From positions 29,865 through 93,864 of the forward strand of contig JACKIT010000004.1 in assembly GCA_020638335.1 (NCBI GenBank): a DNA stretch of 64,000 nt, read 5' to 3'. Shown one piece after another: positions 57,532 to 64,000 of the stretch; position 1 is the first letter of the stretch; every line of letters begins with the position of its first letter. The position numbers were made by a program, and so were the translations under genes. The notes below the pieces were generated by a model. It was not told where the DNA came from, did not search any database, and worked only from the letters and a program-made list of their open reading frames with translations. The DNA comes from Rhodospirillales bacterium. GTDB lineage: Bacteria > Pseudomonadota > Alphaproteobacteria > Micavibrionales > Micavibrionaceae.

Positions 57532-60500
57532 ATGCGTATTCGATCTTTGGTTTCTTCAGTGGCTGTTTTAGGTGCGTTTTTGGCCAGTTCGGCGCTTGTT
57601 GGCGACGCTTTGGCGCAAAAGGGTACCATAATGGCACCGTCTACAGGGTGGGCTGTTTCCAAGATTGGAGATGTTGGCGGTGCGTATTGTGCGTTAGCGC
57701 GGAAATATAATCAAGATACGGTTTTGACAATGGCGCGCAATGAGTTTTCCGAAACCTCGTTTGCGCTGGATTTTCAACGGCCTATTTTGAGTCAGCAAGC
57801 GGCGATGAAGGTTATTTTGGACCCGGGAGCCGGTCAGCAGCGTGCTTATGAAATTAAGCCAGTTTCAGATAAGGCGTTTGTTGTGCGTTTGGGGCGGGAT
57901 TCTTCATTTTTTGATGCTCTTGCTCGGACAGGGTTGTTGCGCGTGGAGATGGATGGGCAGTCTTATCATTTTAACGTGGCCGATATAGATGAGGGACAGT
58001 TTAAGCTTGATGCGTGCGTTGTTAATATGGTGATGCCTGCGGCTGGTGAAGATGGGGCGCTTATGCCTGATATGGATGCGGCTGTTGTAAATGCCGGGAA
58101 ATCTTTTCGTCAGGAGATTAATGCGCTGCGGCGGCAGATTACGTCTTTAGAGGAGCAGAATGCGGCGTTGAAAGTGCAAATGAGTACTCGAAATGAAGGC
58201 GTAGAGGAGACGTCTTCTTCTGTTGTGCAATTATCAGGAAAAATTCGTGAGTTGGAGGATGCGAATGCATTGTTGAAGCGTCAGCTTTCTGCAGCACAAA
58301 CGGCACAAGCGGGTGAGAGTTTGGTGGGAAGTGATGTGCAGGCATTGGAGTCAAAAATCGTTACGCTGGAAAACGAAAATGCTCGATTGCAGGCCTTGTT
58401 ACAGACGGGGGAAGCCGTTCAATCTTCTCATGATCTTGAGCGTATTACCGCTCTGGAAGCTGAGGTTCAGTCCTTGCAAGCGCGTAATGGGAGTTTGCAA
58501 ACAAGCCTTGATGCGCAAGGTGAAGGGAAAGAGTTAGTTGATGGATTGCGTTCGCAAATTGAGGAGTTGGAGAGTGAGAATACGCAGCTTAGCACTAAAA
58601 TTCTTGCTGCGCGCGAGGCTGTGCGTAGTGAGTTTGAGCAACAGATTGCTGCGCTGAATAATGAGAATGCGGCTTTGAAAACGACTGCGGGAAGTAAGGG
58701 GGTGGACGCTGAGCTTTTGGAACAGCTTCGCCATCAGATTGCGCAGGTGCAAAATGAAAATCGTTTGTTGCAGGAAACGGCTGCGAAGGCGCAGGGGGAT
58801 CTTGAAATACAATTTCGTGAAGAGCAGAAAAATGCGGTTGAAGAGGTGCGCAATGAGCAAGCGGTTCGGATTGCAGGGCTAGAAAATGAAGTTGATGCGT
58901 TGAAGGCTGAAGGTGAGTCTAAGGCGAAGGCGCTGACTGAAATTAGTGAGGGAACGGCTGAGCTTGCGACGCTGCGTGATGAGAATGCTGCTTTGAAAGA
59001 AAAGCTGGCTTTGCAAGAAGCGCAGCATAGTCAAAGTGATGTGATGATCACGCGTATTGAAAACCTTGAAACCGAGAATGAAGGTTTGCGTGCGCAACTT
59101 AATGTGGCGCAGCAAAGTTTTTCTGCGGGATCGGATGCTGCGGAGGCGGACGCTCATACTCATGTAACGAGAATTGCAGCGTTGGAGTCCGAGCGTGATG
59201 ATTTGAAAGCGTTGGTTGCTCAAAGTGAAGAGAGTGTTGCGCGGATTCGGACTTTGGAGTCTGAGGTTGCCCGTCTTGAGGGAGTAAATAGTGAATTGCA
59301 GACGCAGATTGCTGCGGGTGATGTGCAAGAACAATTGCAGGGTGTGCTGGCTGAGAACGCCAAACTGCTTAAACAAAATCAAAATAAAGATTTACAGCTT
59401 TCGGAGTTGGGGCAGGTGCGTCAGGAGCTTAAAGATTCTAAGGCAAAAATTGTTGAGTTGCAAGGCCGGGTTGAAGGCGATGATAAAGCCTCTATGAAAA
59501 TTGAGGAGCTTGAAACGCGGCAAGGTGAAATGAAGGCCGCGTTGGCGGATCTTGTTAAACTTTCAGAGAAATATCGCGATAGTATTGTGCAACAAAAAGA
59601 GCGTATTGGAGGTTTTGAGCGTGATGTTGCTGCATTGACGGTAGAGAAATCAGAGCTTGAAATTGCGTTGGCTGCTGCAGAGCAGAAGCTTGAGAATGTG
59701 GAGCCTGTTTTACATGAGGCGCAGTCTTTATCGGATGATACTAAAAAGGATGTTGTGCAGGAGAGTTTGATTGCAGAGGCGAAAGCTCGGCCTGTTCAGG
59801 CTGTTGTGTCGGAGAAGGCCAGGGTAAGTTTTGGTCCTGTCGTCCGGAGTGCGCATATCGATGTGCCGGTTCCGGCGCAAAAACCGGTTGTGCAAAAACC
59901 GGTTGTTAAGGCTGCACAAAGATCTGAAATTATTGGGGAATTAGATGTTGTGCCTGTTTCTGAGCCTGAGGAAATGCTTCAAAAAAACGGCATTGCTTTG
60001 GCTTTGGAGCAGGTTGAGACGGAAATGCGTATAACAGATCCGAATAATCAGGCGCGGATGCAGGTCCTGGTGCAGGAATATGAGGCGCTTAAAGCTTTTG
60101 CTGAGGAGCAAGGCGTTGAAGTTATTCCTTCAGAAGCTGCTATGGTGGAAGATAGTGACGATAAGAATGTTTACCCGGATTTAGGTGATGTGAATGAAGC
60201 GCAGCGTCAGGAGCATATGATGAAAATGTACGCTGAGGACGCGTATAATGAGGATGAGTGGGTGGTAGAGGGGTTGGACTTGCAGGCGACGCTTGAGCCA
60301 GAGAGTATTGCTATGAGCCAAAGTGCAGATCCGTTTGAGGATATGCAAGTTGATCATGCGAGCAAGATTGAGCTTGCGGCGCAGGGCGTCGATCCTCATG
60401 TGGCGATGGAATCTATGCCTACACTATATGCGGGGGTGCGTTCGGGTGCGTTGTCTATCACTGATTTGATTACGCAAGCTAAAGTTTCCAGCGTGGATAA

Positions 60501-60885
60501 GATTGAAAAAATTGATGAAGGGGCGGCGACGGATGCTGTGGCCTATCAGTGGAGCGATGATAGTATTTATGGCTCGGCTGAACAGAAAACGCTTTCTTCG
60601 TCTTTGCAGTTTGATGAGATGGTTCAGGCTTATCTTGAGCGTACGCAGAGCCGTTGTCCTGGTGAGTTTGCTGTCGTTCCCGATGATACCATTGGTGATG
60701 ATAATATGCGCGTCGATAGTTATGAAGTTGCGTGTGTCGGGGCTGATACGAATTCCGGGGCGTCATTGCTTTTCTTTAACCAAGGAGAGACGTTTACCGT
60801 TGTTGCGCATGAGGTACCGACAGAGGCGCTTGGCAAAGCTATGGTGATGCGCAATAAGGTGATGCGTTTTATTATCGGTTCGTAG
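57532..60885 (+). CDS. Exported 1117-residue coiled-coil protein
   Basis: Signal peptide 1-28 (VSSVAVLGAFLASSALVGDA). N-terminal beta-like domain, residues about 35-165 (GWAVSKIGDVGGAYCALARK ... FKLDACVV) with two Cys; a very long coiled coil from about 185 to 740 with many heptads (ALEAEVQSLQARNGSL, LESEVARLEGVNSELQ); a Pro/Val linker with KPVVQKPVV near 785; and a C-terminal domain (1038-1117, SRCPGEFAVVPDDTI...FIIGS) with two more Cys. Possibly spans the periplasm. I do not recognise the family. GGAAAAGAGCG precedes ATG. Confidence 0.7.
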   Translation: MRIRSLVSSVAVLGAFLASSALVGDALAQKGTIMAPSTGWAVSKIGDVGGAYCALARKYNQDTVLTMARNEFSETSFALDFQRPILSQQAAMKVILDPGAGQQRAYEIKPVSDKAFVVRLGRDSSFFDALARTGLLRVEMDGQSYHFNVADIDEGQFKLDACVVNMVMPAAGEDGALMPDMDAAVVNAGKSFRQEINALRRQITSLEEQNAALKVQMSTRNEGVEETSSSVVQLSGKIRELEDANALLKRQLSAAQTAQAGESLVGSDVQALESKIVTLENENARLQALLQTGEAVQSSHDLERITALEAEVQSLQARNGSLQTSLDAQGEGKELVDGLRSQIEELESENTQLSTKILAAREAVRSEFEQQIAALNNENAALKTTAGSKGVDAELLEQLRHQIAQVQNENRLLQETAAKAQGDLEIQFREEQKNAVEEVRNEQAVRIAGLENEVDALKAEGESKAKALTEISEGTAELATLRDENAALKEKLALQEAQHSQSDVMITRIENLETENEGLRAQLNVAQQSFSAGSDAAEADAHTHVTRIAALESERDDLKALVAQSEESVARIRTLESEVARLEGVNSELQTQIAAGDVQEQLQGVLAENAKLLKQNQNKDLQLSELGQVRQELKDSKAKIVELQGRVEGDDKASMKIEELETRQGEMKAALADLVKLSEKYRDSIVQQKERIGGFERDVAALTVEKSELEIALAAAEQKLENVEPVLHEAQSLSDDTKKDVVQESLIAEAKARPVQAVVSEKARVSFGPVVRSAHIDVPVPAQKPVVQKPVVKAAQRSEIIGELDVVPVSEPEEMLQKNGIALALEQVETEMRITDPNNQARMQVLVQEYEALKAFAEEQGVEVIPSEAAMVEDSDDKNVYPDLGDVNEAQRQEHMMKMYAEDAYNEDEWVVEGLDLQATLEPESIAMSQSADPFEDMQVDHASKIELAAQGVDPHVAMESMPTLYAGVRSGALSITDLITQAKVSSVDKIEKIDEGAATDAVAYQWSDDSIYGSAEQKTLSSSLQFDEMVQAYLERTQSRCPGEFAVVPDDTIGDDNMRVDSYEVACVGADTNSGASLLFFNQGETFTVVAHEVPTEALGKAMVMRNKVMRFIIGS

Positions 60886-60906
60886 GTTTTTGTAGATTGT
60901 ATTGAT

Positions 60907-60944
60907 AAACGGGCTCGCCAATTTCTTGGGAGCCCGTTTATTTT
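60907..60944. terminator. Bidirectional terminator between the coiled-coil gene and phaR
   Basis: AAACGGGCTC (60907-60916) and GAGCCCGTTT (60930-60939), loop of 13 bases, then TATTTT on the plus strand and ATCAAT on the other. Convergent genes share it. Confidence 0.8.
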
Positions 60945-60972
60945 CGCATGCACGAAACTGAGTTTTTTTAAG

Positions 60973-61506
60973 TTATTTTTGCTTTTTTTGCGGATCTTGT
61001 TCCGTGTAATCCGCATTAAAAGGCATGAACATTTTCATGGTGTTTTCAAACATTTCCATGTTTTTGCGGCTCATTTCTTCAAAATCTGCGCTGCCGGGGA
61101 TAGGCGGAAACATATTTTGCATGGGGGTTATGCCTTCAAATGATTTGTTGATTTGCTCACGTACCTGTTCCTGATTTTTAACAAAAGTATCGAGGGTTTG
61201 TTCGAGATAATTAGGTACGATTGACTGAATGTTGTCGCCGTAAAAGCCTATGAGGTTTTTGAGAAAGCCGGTGGGAAGAAGATTCTCGCCTTTGGATTCC
61301 TGTTCAACAATAATTTGTGTGAGTACGGAGCGGGTGATGTCGGTGCCGCTCTTGGCGTCATAGACGACAAAATCAATGCCGTCTTTGACCATTTCGCATA
61401 AATCATCAAGCGTGACGTAGCTGCTGCGTCCTGTGTCATATAGGCGGCGGTTAGCATATTTCTTAATTACAGTCGGGTTATCCTGCCCGTTCTTACCTTT
61501 GGCCAT
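60973..61506 (-). CDS. phaR: Polyhydroxyalkanoate synthesis repressor PhaR
   Basis: 177 residues. Start VIKKYANRRLYDTGRSSYVTLDDL is the PhaR DNA-binding domain signature, followed by the PHB-binding region with ILTQIIVEQES-like RSVLTQIIVEQESKGENLLP and a helical C-terminus. In related bacteria it binds phasin and synthesis promoters until it is titrated onto PHB granules. It is divergent from phaA. Confidence 0.95.
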   Translation of the reverse strand: MAKGKNGQDNPTVIKKYANRRLYDTGRSSYVTLDDLCEMVKDGIDFVVYDAKSGTDITRSVLTQIIVEQESKGENLLPTGFLKNLIGFYGDNIQSIVPNYLEQTLDTFVKNQEQVREQINKSFEGITPMQNMFPPIPGSADFEEMSRKNMEMFENTMKMFMPFNADYTEQDPQKKQK

Positions 61507-61692
61507 GTTGCACCTTCTTTGGTTAAAAGTTCATAATTTGCTGCAGTGGAATAGGGTATAATAAGCACATAATGTTTTTTTTGAAAAGAAAATTTTGCGT
61601 TGCATATAATTATTTTTATTTACATGTGGTGTGGCGCGCCATATCTTGGCGGTGATTTAAAGTGTTTTTTGTTCTGGAAATGGAGAACGTAA

Positions 61693-62880
61693 ATGAGTGA
61701 AGATGCGGTGGTGATTGTTGCAGCAAAGCGTACGGCTATTGGCGCGTTTAACGGTGCGTTGTCGGGCGAACCTGCGGCAAGACTGGGGCAGGTTGTGATA
61801 GAGGCTGTCATCGCAGATGCAGGCCTTAAGCCCGGTGATATTGATGAGGTCATATTAGGCCAGGTTTTAACAGCCGGTCTTGGGCAAAATCCGGCGCGGC
61901 AAGCTGCAATATACGCAGGTATTCCTGAGGAGAAAACTGCTTATACGATTAATCAGGTTTGCGGGTCCGGACTGCGTAGCGTTGCACTGGGCATGCAGTC
62001 AATTTTGTGCGGTGATGCAAATATTGTTATTGCAGGCGGTCAGGAAAATATGAGTGCTTCGCCGCATTGCATACATATGCGTGATGGGGTCAAATTTGGA
62101 AATACGGAACTGACCGATACGATGATTATGGATGGGCTTTGGGACATTTATAATGATTATCATATGGGGATTACGGCAGAAAATATTGCAGAAAAATTTT
62201 CTATTACTCGCAAGCAGCAGGATGAATTTGCCGCGCAATCGCAACAACGTGCGGAAGCTGCGATTGCTTCGGGTAAGTTTAAAGATGAAATTGTTCCGGT
62301 GACAGTTAAGAAACGCAAAGAAGAGGTCGTGTTTGAGCAGGATGAATTTCCACGCGCGGGGGTAACAGCGGAGGGGCTTGGTGGTTTGCGCCCAGCGTTT
62401 AAAAAGGATGGGACTGTTACTGCCGGGAATGCCTCAGGGATTAATGACGGGGCGGCGGCTGTCGTTTTGATGCGTGAAAGTGAGGCAAAAAAGCGGGGGC
62501 TTGTACCATTGGCAAAAATTAAAAGCTGGGCAACGGCGGGGGTTGATCCGCAAGTGATGGGCACAGGGCCAATTCCAGCCAGCGCGAAGGCTTTGGAGAA
62601 AGCCGGATGGTCTGCCCGTGATCTGGAATTGGTGGAATCAAATGAGGCGTTTGCGGCGCAGGCTTGCTGCGTTATGAAAGAAGCCGGTTTTGATCCTGAG
62701 ATTACCAATGTGAATGGTGGGGCGATTGCTCTAGGGCATCCGATTGGCGCGTCAGGTGCGCGGGTGCTCACGAGCTTGCTGCATGAAATGAAGCGGCGGG
62801 ACGTTAGTAAAGGGCTGGCGACGCTCTGTATTGGCGGCGGGATGGGCATCGCCATGTGCGTTGAGAAAGTTAGTGGTTAG
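61693..62880 (+). CDS. phaA: Acetyl-CoA acetyltransferase (beta-ketothiolase)
   Basis: 395 residues. Condenses two acetyl-CoA to acetoacetyl-CoA. Active-site Cys in VCGSGLRSV near residue 90, His in GGAIALGHPIGASGAR and second Cys in CIGGGMGIAM. phaB starts 24 bases after it. In the thiolase family PhaA and fatty-acid AtoB are alike; the position beside phaB and phaR favours the PHB role. Confidence 0.95.
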   Translation: MSEDAVVIVAAKRTAIGAFNGALSGEPAARLGQVVIEAVIADAGLKPGDIDEVILGQVLTAGLGQNPARQAAIYAGIPEEKTAYTINQVCGSGLRSVALGMQSILCGDANIVIAGGQENMSASPHCIHMRDGVKFGNTELTDTMIMDGLWDIYNDYHMGITAENIAEKFSITRKQQDEFAAQSQQRAEAAIASGKFKDEIVPVTVKKRKEEVVFEQDEFPRAGVTAEGLGGLRPAFKKDGTVTAGNASGINDGAAAVVLMRESEAKKRGLVPLAKIKSWATAGVDPQVMGTGPIPASAKALEKAGWSARDLELVESNEAFAAQACCVMKEAGFDPEITNVNGGAIALGHPIGASGARVLTSLLHEMKRRDVSKGLATLCIGGGMGIAMCVEKVSG

Positions 62881-62903
62881 TCGTTTTTAGAAGGTAAGGA
62901 AAA

Positions 62904-63629
62904 ATGATAAATAAAGTTGCGATTGTTACAGGTGGGACTCGCGGGATTGGGAAAGAAATTTCGGAATATCTGATTGCCGAGGGGTATCAGGTGGCGGCCT
63001 TTTATGCTGATAATGATGCTGCGGCGAAGGCGTTCAAAGAGAAGACCGGTGCGAAGGCCTATAAGGTTGATGTTGCGGATTTGGCAGCGTGTGAGAAGGC
63101 TGTGGCCAAGGTTGAAAGAGAACTGGGGCCGGTTGGCGTTCTGGTTAATAATGCCGGGATTACGCGTGACGGGATGTTGCATAAAATGCCGGATGAGAAC
63201 TGGCATGTTGTGATCGAAACGAATTTGACGTCTTGTTATAATATGTGCCGCGCTGTGATTGTCGGGATGCGTGAGCGGGGGGCCGGGCGCGTTGTAAATA
63301 TCAGTTCTATTAATGGGCAAAAGGGACAACTGGGGCAGGCGAATTATTCAGCGGCCAAGGCTGGAATGCTTGGTTTTACCAAGGCGCTGGCTTTGGAGAG
63401 TGCGCGCAAGGGAATTACGGTGAATGCGATTTGTCCGGGTTATATAAAGACAGAAATGACGGAATCTATGGATTCTGCTGTTTTGGAAGCAATAGTGAAG
63501 CAGATTCCGGTGGGACGAATGGGGACACCGAAGGAAATTGCCGCGATTGTGTCATTTTTGGTGTCTGACAAGGCGGCCTTTATTACCGGTGCAACACTTT
63601 CGGCTAATGGTGGCCAATATATGAGTTAG
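62904..63629 (+). CDS. phaB: Acetoacetyl-CoA reductase
   Basis: 241 residues, short-chain dehydrogenase. GGTRGIGKEI cofactor loop, VLVNNAGITRDGMLHKM, catalytic Ser in NISSINGQKGQLGQANYSAAK with Tyr and Lys. Reduces acetoacetyl-CoA to 3-hydroxybutyryl-CoA with NADPH. The end ITGATLSANGGQYMS is the PhaB pattern. FabG is close, but context and NGGQYM ending support PhaB. Confidence 0.93.
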   Translation: MINKVAIVTGGTRGIGKEISEYLIAEGYQVAAFYADNDAAAKAFKEKTGAKAYKVDVADLAACEKAVAKVERELGPVGVLVNNAGITRDGMLHKMPDENWHVVIETNLTSCYNMCRAVIVGMRERGAGRVVNISSINGQKGQLGQANYSAAKAGMLGFTKALALESARKGITVNAICPGYIKTEMTESMDSAVLEAIVKQIPVGRMGTPKEIAAIVSFLVSDKAAFITGATLSANGGQYMS

Positions 63630-63646
63630 GCTGTATAATTGCTTTT

Positions 63647-64000
63647 ATGAGTCGCGGATCTACAGTCATACTTGAACGCCGGTTTGTTCCTAAGGGGACC
63701 CTGATTATGGAAGAGGGGGAGCCTGGAAATTGTGCATATCTTATTCAGTCGGGCGTGGTTGAGGTTTTTACTCAAAATGAGGGGCGTGAGCTTCGTCTGG
63801 CCAAGCTGGATTTGGGGCAGATTTTCGGAGAGATGGCGCTGATATTTGATGAGTTGCGCACGGCGTCTGTGCGAGCGCTTGAAGATTGTAATTTGATTGT
63901 GATTACGCGTCAGTCTTTTCAGGCGAAGTTGGGAAAAACGGATCCTACTATTGCGGCGATTGTGAAGATGCTGACTCAGCGTGTGATTTCAGCGAATAAT
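63647..64000 (+). CDS. Cyclic-nucleotide-binding domain protein (partial, runs off the window)
   Basis: 118 residues so far, no stop in the window. FVPKGTLIMEEGEPGNCAYLIQSG, VEVFTQNE, LGQIFGEMALIFDELRTASV and DCNLIVITRQSFQ are the cyclic-nucleotide-binding (Crp-like beta barrel) pattern with the GEMA(L) ligand segment; the Arg in (E)LRTASV binds the phosphate. A DNA-binding or other C-terminal domain would lie beyond the edge. Starts 17 bases after phaB. Confidence 0.8.
   Translation, partial: MSRGSTVILERRFVPKGTLIMEEGEPGNCAYLIQSGVVEVFTQNEGRELRLAKLDLGQIFGEMALIFDELRTASVRALEDCNLIVITRQSFQAKLGKTDPTIAAIVKMLTQRVISANN

Overview
This 64 kb window is a chromosomal segment of an alphaproteobacterium. 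The evidence is a MucR/Ros-type regulator, a PhaR/PhaA/PhaB polyhydroxybutyrate set with a phasin, a secF - Mth938-like - squalene/phytoene synthase-like order at the left edge, the block murJ-trpS...usp-nfuA...tsaB, a TIGR02186 gene beside a TauE permease, and two exact CtrA-type boxes (TTAA-N7-TTAAC). I cannot name genus or order from sequence alone. I saw no rRNA, tRNA, CRISPR array, insertion sequence or prophage. Genes are densely packed and most are housekeeping.

Layout. 0-9 kb: end of secF, an Mth938-like protein, an orphan gene behind a CtrA box, sodB, a squalene/phytoene synthase-family protein, a small FlgM-like protein, a lipase-like hydrolase, trmFO, an alpha-carbonic anhydrase followed by three tandem paralogous TerB-like genes, and a lipoprotein. 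9-19 kb: fdxA, cysK, a split AT-rich locus resembling a CE-clan cysteine peptidase, a ferredoxin-NADP reductase, a receiver protein, mutS, dut-coaBC, and an acidic helical membrane protein. 19-31 kb: ubiE, murJ-trpS, TauE/TIGR02186, usp, nfuA, a degenerate polysaccharide deacetylase, a RutE-like nitroreductase, tsaB, mucR, proC-ybjN, ubiK. 31-37.5 kb: lgt, midA, pgeF, prs, rplY, pth, ychF. 37.5-42.5 kb: one 1650-residue protein of unknown function with four DUF2786-like helical repeats. 42.6-54 kb: ilvE, an OmpR/EnvZ-like pair, a phasin, a PAS histidine kinase, recX, an ABC-2 permease, hslO, trkH, an OmpA-family protein. 54-64 kb: a DJ-1/PfpI protein, prfB with the programmed frameshift, a TcpQ-like protein next to a 1117-residue coiled-coil protein, then phaR, phaA, phaB and the start of a cyclic-nucleotide-binding protein.

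The most unusual layer is not a gene. At least six kinds of long imperfect palindromes are scattered through the window. They fill most larger intergenic gaps, supply ribosome-binding sites or terminators, carry the ilvE start codon, and in two places (trmFO and a lipase-like gene) sit in frame inside coding sequence, like the Rickettsia palindromic elements. Other points worth attention are the CtrA boxes at near-equal distance upstream of two orphan genes, the CE-clan-like peptidase ORF broken by one in-frame UGA, the carbonic anhydrase/TerB triplet, the DUF2786-repeat giant protein, and a four-unit octanucleotide repeat inside coaBC.

Working relations: phaR, phaA, phaB and the phasin form a polyhydroxybutyrate module (no synthase in the window); fdxA with the ferredoxin reductase could form an electron-transfer pair; lgt, murJ, secF, the TcpQ-like and OmpA-family proteins serve the envelope; mutS, dut and recX serve genome maintenance; prs, rplY, pth, ychF, prfB, trmFO, tsaB and trpS serve translation and nucleotide supply. 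Start codons were re-chosen by eye where a Shine-Dalgarno sequence or family alignment favoured an internal start; such choices are noted per gene.
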